Shown: positions 21,601 through 32,700 of the stretch, in pieces | How the letters are laid out: every line of letters starts with the position of its first letter | Numbering within the stretch: the first letter of the stretch is position 1 | Assembly: GCA_002943765.1 (NCBI GenBank) | Contig: PQWQ01000025.1 | Span: 372,001 to 436,000, forward strand | Length of the DNA stretch: 64,000 nt | Direction of reading: 5' to 3' | Source: Psoroptes ovis | Taxonomy: Eukaryota > Arthropoda > Arachnida > Sarcoptiformes > Psoroptidae | Program-made: the position numbers and the translations under genes | Notes under the pieces: model-generated | Databases searched by the model: none | What the model was told of the DNA's origin: nothing | The model's input: only the letters and a program-made list of their open reading frames with translations

Positions 21601-24600
21601 TAGCCTTTGCTTTTTGAAAAAAGATGGCAGTCTATTGCCTTTGATTTTTCTCAAAAAAGATGGCAGTCTATAGCCTTTGCTTTTTCTGAAAAAAGATGGC
21701 AGTCTATTGCCTTTGATTTTTCTCAAAAAAGATGGCAGTCTATAGCCTTTGCTTTTTCTGAAAAAAGATGGCAGTCTATTGCCTTTGCTTTTTTCAAAAA
21801 AATTGCCAGTCTATTGCCTTTGATTTTTATCAAAAAAGATGGCAGTCTATAGCCTTTGCTTTTTCTGAAAAAAGATGGCAGTCTATTGCCTTTGATTTTT
21901 CTCAAAAAAGATGGCAGTCTATTGCCTTTGATTTTTCTCAAAAAAGATGGCAGTCTATTGCCTTTGCTTTTTTCAAAAAAATTGCCAGTCTATAGCCTTT
22001 GCTTTTTCTCAAAAAAGATGGCAGTCTATAGCCTTTGCTTTTTTCAAAAAAATTGCCAGTCTATTGCCTTTGATTTTTTCAGAAAAATTGCCAGTCTATT
22101 GCCTTTGATTTTTCTCAAAAAAGATGGCAGTCTATTGCCTTTGATTTTTCTCAAAAAAGATGGCAGTCTATTGCCTTTGATTTTTCTCAAAAAAGATGGC
22201 AGTCTATAGCCTTTGCTTTTTTCAGAAAAATTGCCAGTGTATAGCCTTTGTTTTTTCTCAAAAAAGATGGCAGTCTATAGCCTTTGCTTTTTGAAAAAAG
22301 ATGGCAGTCTATTGCCTTTGATTTTTCTCAAAAAAGATGGCAGTCTATTGCCTTTGATTTTTCTCAAAAAAGATGGCAGTCTATAGCCTTTGCTTTTTTC
22401 AAAAAAATTGCCAGTCTATTGCCTTTGATTTTTTCAGAAAAATTGCCAGTCTATTGCCTTTGATTTTTCTCAAAAAAGATGGCAGTCTATTGCCTTTGAT
22501 TTTTCTCAAAAAAGATGGCAGTCTATAGCCTTTGCTTTTTTCAGAAAAATTGCCAGTGTATAGCCTTTGTTTTTTCTCAAAAAAGATGGCAGTCTATTGC
22601 CTTTGATTTTTCTCAAAAAAGATGGCAGTCTATTGCCTTTGATTTTTCTCAAAAAAGATGGCAGTCTATAGCCTTTGCTTTTTTCAAAAAAATTGCCAGT
22701 CTATTGCCTTTGATTTTTATCAAAAAAGATGGCAGTCTATAGCCTTTGCTTTTTCTGAAAAAAGATGGCAGTCTATTGCCTTTGATTTTTCTCAAAAAAG
22801 ATGGCAGTCTATAGCCTTTGCTTTTTCTGAAAAAAGATGGCAGTCTATTGCCTTTGATTTTTCTCAAAAAAGATGGCAGTCTATAGCCTTTGCTTTTTCT
22901 GAAAAAAGATGGCAGTCTATTGCCTTTGCTTTTTTCAAAAAAATTGCCAGTCTATTGCCTTTGATTTTTATCAAAAAAGATGGCAGTCTATAGCCTTTGC
23001 TTTTTCTGAAAAAAGATGGCAGTCTATTGCCTTTGATTTTTCTCAAAAAAGATGGCAGTCTATTGCCTTTGATTTTTCTCAAAAAAGATGGCAGTCTATT
23101 GCCTTTGCTTTTTTCAAAAAAATTGCCAGTCTATAGCCTTTGCTTTTTCTCAAAAAAGATGGCAGTCTATAGCCTTTGATTTTTCTGAAAAAATTGCCAG
23201 TGTATAGCCTTTGCTTTTTCTGAAAAAAGATGGCAGTCTATTGCCTTTGCTTTTTCTGAAAAAAGATGGCAGTCTATAGCCTTTGATTTTTCTGAAAAAA
23301 TTGCCAGTGTATAGCCTTTGCTTTTTCTGAAAAAAGATGGCAGTCTATTGCCTTTGCTTTTTCTGAAAAAAGATGGCAGTCTATTGCCTTTGATTTTTCT
23401 CAAAAAAGATGGCAGTCTATTGCCTTTGATTTTTTCAGAAAAATTGCCAGTCTATTGCCTTTGCTTTTTCTGAAAAAAGATGGCAGTCTATTGCCTTTGA
23501 TTTTTATCAAAAAAGATGGCAGTCTATAGCCTTTGCTTTTTTCAAAAAAATTGCCAGTCTATTGCCTTTGATTTTTTCAGAAAAATTGCCAGTCTATTGC
23601 CTTTGATTTTTCTCAAAAAAGATGGCAGTCTATTGCCTTTGATTTTTCTCAAAAAAGATGGCAGTCTATAGCCTTTGCTTTTTTCAGAAAAATTGCCAGT
23701 GTATAGCCTTTGTTTTTTCTCAAAAAAGATGGCAGTCTATTGCCTTTGATTTTTATCAAAAAAGATGGCAGTCTATAGCCTTTGCTTTTTCTGAAAAAAG
23801 ATGGCAGTCTATTGCCTATGATTTTTCTCAAAAAAGATGGCAGTCTATTGCCTTTGATTTTTCTCAAAAAAGATGGCAGTCTATAGCCTTTGCTTTTTTC
23901 AAAAAAATTGCCAGTCTATTGCCTTTGATTTTTATCAAAAAAGATGGCAGTCTATAGCCTTTGCTTTTTCTGAAAAAAGATGGCAGTCTATTGCCTTTGA
24001 TTTTTCTCAAAAAAGATGGCAGTCTATAGCCTTTGCTTTTTCTGAAAAAAGATGGCAGTCTATTGCCTTTGATTTTTCTCAAAAAGATGGCAGTCTATAG
24101 CCTTTGCTTTTTCTGAAAAAAGATGGCAGTCTATTGCCTTTGATTTTTCTCAAAAAAGATGGCAGTCTATAGCCTTTGCTTTTTCTGAAAAAAGATGGCA
24201 GTCTATTGCCTTTGCTTTTTTCAAAAAAATTGCCAGTCTATTGCCTTTGATTTTTATCAAAAAAGATGGCAGTCTATAGCCTTTGCTTTTTCTGAAAAAA
24301 GATGGCAGTCTATTGCCTTTGATTTTTCTCAAAAAAGATGGCAGTCTATTGCCTTTGATTTTTCTCAAAAAAGATGGCAGTCTATTGCCTTTGCTTTTTT
24401 CAAAAAAATTGCCAGTCTATAGCCTTTGCTTTTTCTCAAAAAAGATGGCAGTCTATAGCCTTTGATTTTTCTGAAAAAATTGCCAGTGTATAGCCTTTGC
24501 TTTTTCTGAAAAAAGATGGCAGTCTATTGCCTTTGCTTTTTCTGAAAAAAGATGGCAGTCTATAGCCTTTGATTTTTCTGAAAAAATTGCCAGTGTATAG

Positions 24601-25812
24601 CCTTTGCTTTTTCTGAAAAAAGATGGCAGTCTATTGCCTTTGCTTTTTCTGAAAAAAGATGGCAGTCTATTGCCTTTGATTTTTCTCAAAAAAGATGGCA
24701 GTCTATTGCCTTTGATTTTTTCAGAAAAATTGCCAGTCTATTGCCTTTGCTTTTTCTGAAAAAAGATGGCAGTCTATTGCCTTTGATTTTTATCAAAAAA
24801 GATGGCAGTCTATTGCCTTTGATTTTTCTCAAAAAAGATGGCAGTCTATTGCCTTTGCTTTTTTCAAAAAAATTGCCAGTCTATTGCCTTTGATTTTTCT
24901 CAAAAAAGATGGCAGTCTAAAGCCTTTGCTTTTTCTGAAAAAAGATGTCAGTCTATTGCCTTTGATTTTTCTCAAAAAAGATGGCAGTCTATAGCCTTTG
25001 CTTTTTTCAAAAAAATTGCCAGTCTATTGCCTTTGATTTTTATCAAAAAAGATGGCAGTCTATAGCCTTTGCTTTTTTCAAAAAAATTGCCAGTCTATTG
25101 CCTTTGCTTTTTCTCAAAAAAGATGGCAGTCTATAGCCTTTGATTTTTCTCAAAAAAGATGGCAGTCTATAGCCTTTGATTTTTTCAGAAAAATTGCCAG
25201 TCTATTGCCTTTGCTTTTTCTGAAAAAAGATGGCAGTCTATTGCCTTTGATTTTTATCAAAAAAGATGGCAGTCTATTGCCTTTGATTTTTCTCAAAAAA
25301 GATGGCAGTCTATAGCCTTTGCTTTTTGAAAAAAGATGGCAGTCTATAGCCTTTGCTTTTTGAAAAAAGATGGCAGTCTATTGCCTTTGATTTTTCTGAA
25401 AAAAGATGGCAGTCTATTGCCTTTGATTTTTCTCAAAAAAGATGGCAGTCTATAGCCTTTGCTTTTTGAAAAAAGATGGCAGTCTATTGCCTTTGATTTT
25501 TCTCAAAAAAGATGGCAGTCTATAGCCTTTGCTTTTTGAAAAAAGATGGCAGTCTATTGCCTTTGATTTTTCTCAAAAAAGATGGCAGTCTATAGCCTTT
25601 GCTTTTTGAAAAAAGATGGCAGTCTATTGCCTTTGATTTTTCTCAAAAAAAATGGCAGTCTATTGCCTTTGATTTTTCTCAAAAAAGATGGCAGTCTATA
25701 GCCTTTGCTTTTTCTGAAAAAAGATGGCAGTCTATAGCCTTTGATTTTTTCAGAAAAATTGCCAGTCTATTGCCTTTGATTTTTCTCAAAAAAGATGGCA
25801 GTCTATAGCCCC
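18660..25812. repeat. 36-bp minisatellite array, about 7.15 kb, about 200 units
   Basis: Head-to-tail units. The core is GATGGCAGTCTATTGCC (also ATTGCCAGTCTAT..), then TTTG, then a T-run/A-run hairpin (TTTTTCTCAAAAAA, TTTTTCTGAAAAAA, TTTTTTCAGAAAAA or the shorter CTTTTTGAAAAAAG). Most units are exactly 36 bp; shorter ones are 33-34 bp. Two unit states recur: TATTGCC with GATTTTTCTC and TATAGCC with GCTTTTTCTG/GCTTTTTG. Because 36 is divisible by three and the core has no stop, long open frames run through on both strands; these are artefacts. Segments recur at offsets of 2001, 2565, 1286 and 1141 bp, so the array grew by block duplication. It lies between EHD and sarcalumenin. Confidence 0.97.
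20411..20440. repeat. Poly-T interruption inside the satellite
   Basis: One unit is disrupted by a T-rich stretch of about 30 bp; elsewhere unit length is closely kept. It may be a slippage expansion of the unit's T-run. Confidence 0.6.
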
Positions 25813-28189
25813 TTATTTTTTCGATTTTTCAGAAAATTTTGTCGATATGTACCAAATGAAATGATAATATTTATTTTAAAACTAGAAATTGGAAGAAAGC
25901 AAATTTATTTATGTAAATTATTTAAAAAAATTTTACCATTTTTCATATAACAAATTCAAAATCTAATCAAATGAATTGTCAAGAAAAAAAAATCGAAAAA
26001 TAAAATATTTTTCATGTAAAAATGAGTAAATGTTAATATGTAAATTTTACCATTTTTCGATTTTCATGGTATTTTACATCTTCGCCAGAAACAACTGGCC
26101 CGAACACACGCACAACACGATCATGAAATCATGAAATTGTAAAAAAATTCATACAATTTTAAAATTTAAACACGATGAACCATTAAAAAAAAATACATTG
26201 AATGAACATGAAAATCATTGAAACCAAATTTTTCAGTTGTCATTGCATTCATCTCCGTAGGTGTTTGATTTGTTTTTCATCGGAAAAATAAACAAATTCT
26301 TGAAAATCGAATTTTTGTTTATTCATCGATTCGAAAAAAAATAATGATCCATTGAATTCGGACCGAAAAAATGTGTGTCATATGGAAATATTGTTCGACC
26401 ATTGTGTCGTGCTGTTGTATAAATACGGTTGTTTGTCAATATCAATGTTTGTGGGCCCAAAACAAAATTGCTTCAATATTTTGAAATTTAAATTCATGAC
26501 AATACATTGAAATTGCCATTGATTTTTGATTTTTCCAGAAAATTTACTACAGCGAAATTTTGATACATATTAGTGAACTATAAGCATTATTAGGCCTTAG
26601 ATTTTGTCCAATTTTTCAATTTTTTTCTTGAAAAATTTTCAAAGGCTATAGCCTTATATTCTTTCGAATTTTTTCTTGAATTCTTAGGTACTATTTTTGT
26701 ATTTGAATGAAACTTTCGTGGGTTTTTCTTTTCTTCTTTTTCTTATTCCTAGAAATAAATTTTCTTCAAAAGTTTAAAAATAATATCGTAGACACCAGTG
26801 AACCGGTTAACTTGTTCAGAAATACTGCAATATTAGTTCATTTTAAAATTCTGTTAAATTCGGTCATCGAATTCATTTGTATAAAAGCTTACAATGTCTT
26901 CGTTTCGATATTTGATTACATGTGTCAAAATTTTGTAGACATTTCTGAAATCACATAAATATCCTTATTGAATTTAATAAAAATTTAATGAAAAAATTTT
27001 CAAATTTCTGTACTTGACGGCATTAGCGCCATTGCACTGAAAAACCATTGTATTAGCTTTGATAGTGCGTCTGCAAACCATTTAATTTGTTGATGACACG
27101 TCAAAAATCTAAAAACGTTGAGGTTAGCTAATTATTTCGTAGAAAAATATTTCGCATTTTTTCCTCATTTAAAATGCTGCTAGAAAAAAATGAGCTAATG
27201 ACTGAAATTGCCGGTGAAGTTATGACACTATCCATAGTCAGACGTATTGATACGTCAAATGTCGCGGAAAAATTGATGGCGTAAAAACGTATACCACCAA
27301 TGGACCAAAGATTTTTTACCAGATACCTTCCTCATTATCTCTTGAAGATTTCAATAAGTCCATGTTGTGATTATTATTATGAATATTTGATATTCCAATT
27401 ATACAGGGATTAAATGTTTACTTTTTTCTCCTTTTTTTCATCCATTGAAAACATAACTAAACATAACTATTAGTTGAAGACATTCTTTTTTCCTTTTGAT
27501 GTTGTTTATGATAATAATAGAAGAAAATAATAGTAATTGAATGAATTAGACGTTGAAGAAGAAATAAGGTGCGAAAATGAAATTGATAATTATAATGATG
27601 GTAATAATAAGAATTCCAGTTATTAAATTCTTCTATTCTTATTCTTATTTTATTTATTTTCTGTTCGTTATTTTTCGTTGGCTTATTTGATCAAATTTCC
27701 ATTTTAGTGGTATTCCAAAGAGTTATTTTTCTTGATTTTGTTGTTCATTATCATTTTTTCAATTATAATAAATGTTCAAAGACATTTTTTTTTGTTGTTC
27801 ATTTCATTTAATGATAAAGAATCGGATAATTAACTTGAACATACACAAACACAGACACAAACAATAAGAAGCTTATAATAATAACAAAATTCATTGTATG
27901 AATGAATAATAGTTGATGGCCATAAACAAACACACGCCAATATCTTGCCTAATAGAGGTGAGAGAGGAGAACAACAAAAAAAAAAAAAAATCCAATACAT
28001 TTTGCCAAGAACGAAAATAATAAAAAAAATGATGTTCACATAATCATAATAATAAAGATTTGTTAATTATGTCTTCACATATATATTCTAATCATCAGTT
28101 AATTCACATACATACAATCAATCCTTGAGAAATGATAATTTTTTCGTTTCTTTATAGAATCAATTTTTTTTGAAAATATTTTGGTATAT

Positions 28190-28273
28190 ATTAGATTGTC
28201 CAGAAAGTTTTGGCCGATTTTCATGAACAACTCTATCATGATTAAGCGTAATGAACTTTCCGGACAACCTAAT
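28190..28273 (+). repeat. MITE copy 7
   Basis: The arms are TTAGATTGTCCAGAAAG and CTTTCCGGACAACCTAA, two changes in the left arm. Confidence 0.85.
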
Positions 28274-28644
28274 ATTATTATTATAATTGTTATAATTATT
28301 TCAATTTCAATAAGCTTTCTAATGAAAATAAATAAATTCTATTTTTGAAATTTTCTCAATAAAAAAATCAATTTTTGAATGACAAAATACTTACACAGAG
28401 AATTACAGAATTAGTCTTCTTCGTTTATTCATTATATCAATGTTATATATTAAGATGTTTGTTATTATTATAATTAACGCATATATCTTTGCTGTAAGCG
28501 AATATAAAAATATCCGGCAACATTGAATTCATTCATCACTGTGTGATTATTTCACATCTTATATTATTTTTACAAATAATACAGCAAGTCTTAGTCGAAA
28601 AAAATATTCCTTGTTGATTTTCATGTATTTTTAAAATCATTTTA

Positions 28645-28725
28645 TGAGGCTGTCCGAAAAGTTCATTTCGCTTAATCAATAGAGTAGCTCATGAAAATCC
28701 GCCAGAAATTTCCGGACAACTTAAT
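28645..28725 (-). repeat. MITE copy 8
   Basis: The left arm is GAGGCTGTCCGAAAAGTT and the right arm AAATTTCCGGACAACTTAA. The flanking TA is lost on the left. Confidence 0.8.
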
Positions 28726-29782
28726 GCATTCAATAAACTGTAATTTTACTTGCGAATATAGAATGATAGTAATGATAAACTTCTACGACAAAATAGAATT
28801 AAAATAATTCAAGAATTTCTTATTTGACTTGTTGTTCTTCAACAATAATAATATTAAGTGTGTGAATACCATGAATATCTTCAAACATTTAGCCATCGAT
28901 TCTGTGTTAAGAATAAAAGGAAAAAAATTCAAATGAATGAATAGTGGAAGGTGGCATTATTCTTACCAATTATTGCACATACCATTGAATAGTTTGTAAC
29001 ACAAACACACAACGAACGAAAAATTAACCTTGTCGACTAAATTTATTGCAAATAATGATAATTTTTCTTCAACAACAGCAGCAGCAACAGTAAATACATT
29101 CATTTTCAATGATTATTTCATTTCAAAAATGATGATAATTCAATACTTTTGAAATGTAATAATAATTCCGAATCAATACATTGAATAAATATCATTGATG
29201 ATGCTATTATATAATCAATTTCATCACTGAATTTGATTTTGATTGAAAATTTATCAAATATTCACACCATTGTGTTCACATTATGATTTGATTTGATTGA
29301 ATTTTTGATCGACAAAATTTTATGAATTTATTATCATCGAAATCACCACCACCACCACAACCTTTGTTCAACCTTCATCGGTGAAGAGGTGTTAAGCCTT
29401 CATAATCAAGTGTTCTTTTAAACCTTAAAAAAAACTGATTAAATTCGTTAGAAAAAAAAAATTTGATAATCAACTTACCAAGTCAAATGGGTGTGTGATT
29501 AAGGGTTATTTTTAAAAGTTTTACAACACAACAGCAACAGAGAACAAAATAGAAAAAACTAAAGTTCGATTTTCGAATTTCGAATTTTTGAAAAACAATC
29601 GATACAATCAATAAATTTTCAGTGATAAAAAAATCGATATTTCTTTGTTCTTTTGTTTTTGTTGTTTTTCATCAGTGTGTGGTTCCTTTTCCTTCCAGTC
29701 TTCAACTTTAATTTAGTTTAATCAATTTTAATTCAATCAAATTCACTTATTTACACAAAAATCCATCGAAATTCAACTGAAA

Positions 29783-32700
29783 ATGAAACTACTGTACTCA
29801 TTGATTACATTATTGTTCATATTCATATTGTTAATACAGCTAGATTCATACAGTAAGTCCAAATCAATCATTTTTTGAGATTTTTACCAATCAATTATCG
29901 ATTTCAAATCCGATTTAGATCAACAAGTTGATGCGACCGAAGCAAAATCATCAATTTCAAAATCATCATCAGCTGCGGCTGCTGCCACCAAAGGTGTACA
30001 AAAAGTAAAATGCAAGGAAAAAGTTGATGAAGCACTGAGACAATATTTTAAAGGTATGAAACACCTTCGTTAAAGGGTCAAAAGGTTCGATTTTCGAATT
30101 TTTAATCGAAAAAATTATCATTCATAGATGACGATGATGATGATGATGATGATGACGATGACGATGATGAAGATGATGATCAGGATGATGATGATGAAGA
30201 CGCCTTAGAAAATGATCGTAACAAGGGTCAGGATGACGACGATGACGATGACGACGATGATGATGACGATGACCCCGAAAAACCGGCTAAGAAATCAGCC
30301 GAAAGTACCGAAGATGATGATGATGATGATGACGACGATGACCATGATGACCCCAAAAAACCTGGTCAAAAATCATCGAAAAGTGCCGAAGATGATGATG
30401 ACGACGATGATGATGATGACCATGAGAAAACCATAGTCAAAAAGGTATGTTTGATCGGGTTTCAAAGGGTTAATATTTGTGTGATTATTCATCCACACAC
30501 AGAGTGCACATGAAACGACAAAGAAAAGTTCTAAAAATGTCAAAGGTCACCACGATGATGATGAGGATGATGATGATGATGACGAAGACGATGACGACGA
30601 TGATGAACCACCAGCAGCAAAAGAATCAAAGAAAAAATCAACAAAAGAATCGCAGAAATCAAAAAAATCAAGTTCATCGAAAACAAAACGAAAGGTATGA
30701 CCCTGATCGAATCACGAAAAGTTATATGCCTTAGACCTTTTAACCTGTTTTATATACTGACCTCTGACTAATAAACCTTTATCAATAATCCCTTTAGGCC
30801 TCGAAAAAACCCTCCAAAGCCTCCAAAGATGATGATGACGACGATGACAATGACGACGACGATGATGACAATGATAGCGAAGAAGATAACAATGTACCAA
30901 AACGTTCAAGAGCACATATCGATGATATATTGAGGGTATATGAAATTGGTTCACAAGATGTAAGTACATCTTTGACCTTTAGGATCATTTTGGTTCAAAA
31001 TTTAACCATTTGAACCCTTTGAATTATGACAGGATAATGCTGAACAAAATCTTATTCAATCAATATTTCGTGATGTTAAACGTATATATGAATCAACTGT
31101 TAAACCGCTGGAACAATTGTATAAATATCGACAAATAACTACACGTTTAATTACGTAAATATTAATTAATTTTGACCAATTAATACCCTTGATAATTAAT
31201 CGATTAATCAATTTTTTTTGCAATAATCGATACTTTTACTGATAGTGATGCTGAAATATTTTCCAAACCAATGATATTATTTTTAGGCGGTAAAACCACT
31301 GGTAAATCATCGTTGGTCAATTATTTACTCGGTATCGATGATTCTAAATGGCAAATACCTACCGGTAAGTCGCAATCATTATCATTATTTATTAAATTCG
31401 ATTTGAAATTTCAATGGAGACTTTGCACCTGAACAACAAAAAAACATATGTGTCAAATTTAATTCGAATCAAATTCATTTGAAAAAAAAAATCACCTGAA
31501 TCAAATTATTAGTTGGTTGTCCGAAAAGTTCATTCAGCTCAATCACAATAAAGTTGCTCAATGAAAATCGGCCTGAACTTTTCGGACAGCCTTATATATT
31601 TACACATCTATTTTGAGGCAAATATTTTAATATTATTCGAGCATCAATTATGAATATTTAAAGCTCTTTTTTTTTTGATGGATGTATATTTTCTGAAATA
31701 TATACATTTAAACATATGTATTCATAACTAATATGTATGTTCATTCAACTAATTGAAATCAAATTTAATTATAAACAAACAAACAAACAAATCAAAATAA
31801 TGTCATATCAAACATAGAAAGAATAATGTTTTGTTCGTTGTTTGTTGTATGTTTGTACCATCGTTGGTACAAACGTTATGTATCAATTATTTATTTAACC
31901 AAAAAAAAGGTATTCGAATCCGTACTTATCATATATACAAACATGCATTTTACTATGGTACAAAAAATGAATACAAAAACCTTTTAAAAATTATACAAGA
32001 AAAAAATATTAGGTTGTCCGAAAAGTTCTTGCCAATTTTCAAATAGACTTTTCAATGAAAAAATCGGTCAGAACTTTTCGGACAGCCTAATATATTTACA
32101 TTACCTTACAAATTGACATTACATTACATTACATTACATTAGGCTTAATGTCAAATTGTTAAATGAATGAATTTGAAAAAAGAATTTGAATGATTGAATA
32201 ACGAATAACGGAATTCGAAATGAATCTGAATTCATTTCGAATTCATTTTTTGGTTTTTTTTCAATTCAATTCAAATTCAATTTTAGTTGAATTTGAATGA
32301 AAATGTATTCTCCATTCAAATGTAAATGAAAATAAATAAATCAAATTTTTGTTTATTTTCATTTTTGAAAATTTTAAAATTTTCAAAAATGAAAATAATG
32401 GCTTAGCTCTCTGATACATGAATTAATATATACAAATGAATAAACAAAGTAACATTCAAGGTTCCGGTTGGTTGGTCTGAAGGTTGGTTGATAAGTAGGC
32501 TAATGGGTATACAAGGTACAACGTCAGTACATCAATGATGCTTTCAAGGTACCTGGTGCATTGTTTTTGTTTTTTGGAATAATCAATATTCATTATTGAT
32601 TATCAATGTTCAAGCTAAGCTTAGTGAGTGATGATAATGGAAAGTGTTTCAGGTGTTTTTTTTCAGGTTTAAGCTTTTTCAAGATTTATGTTCTTCGACA

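Larger units (their letters stand above)
25813..29782. other. Intergenic region upstream of sarcalumenin
   Basis: No convincing gene. A degenerate satellite-like unit appears at 26638-26670 (GGCTATAGCCTTATATTC). Two MITEs lie at 28190 and 28645. A small open frame at 26707-26958 starts with a hydrophobic segment but has low-complexity content and no family resemblance. The segment 26999-27320 is less A/T-rich and may be an old, unrecognisable insertion. Confidence 0.45.

Noticed and set aside
18656..25808. Many open frames of 60-173 codons on both strands (QKRWQSIAFDFS- and RKIKGNRLPSFL-type repeats)
   Set aside because: The 36-bp unit is a multiple of three and has no stop in several frames, so open frames appear on both strands by construction. 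No start context, no non-repetitive domain.
18660..25812. CRISPR-like array with 36-bp repeats
   Set aside because: There are no unique spacers; units are contiguous. The genome is eukaryotic and no cas genes are present.
26707..26958. 83-codon frame with a hydrophobic N-terminus resembling a signal peptide
   Set aside because: The hydrophobic part is a T-rich tract (poly-Phe). The rest matches no family, and A/T-rich DNA gives such frames often.
26999..27320. Decayed transposon or gene fragment
   Set aside because: The composition differs slightly from its flanks, but I could find no inverted ends, no motif and no lasting frame.
30212..30734. Poly-Met/Thr frames overlapping the sarcalumenin acidic exons
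   Set aside because: They are shifted readings of the GAT/GAC tracts, whose Asp frame is spliced and conserved.
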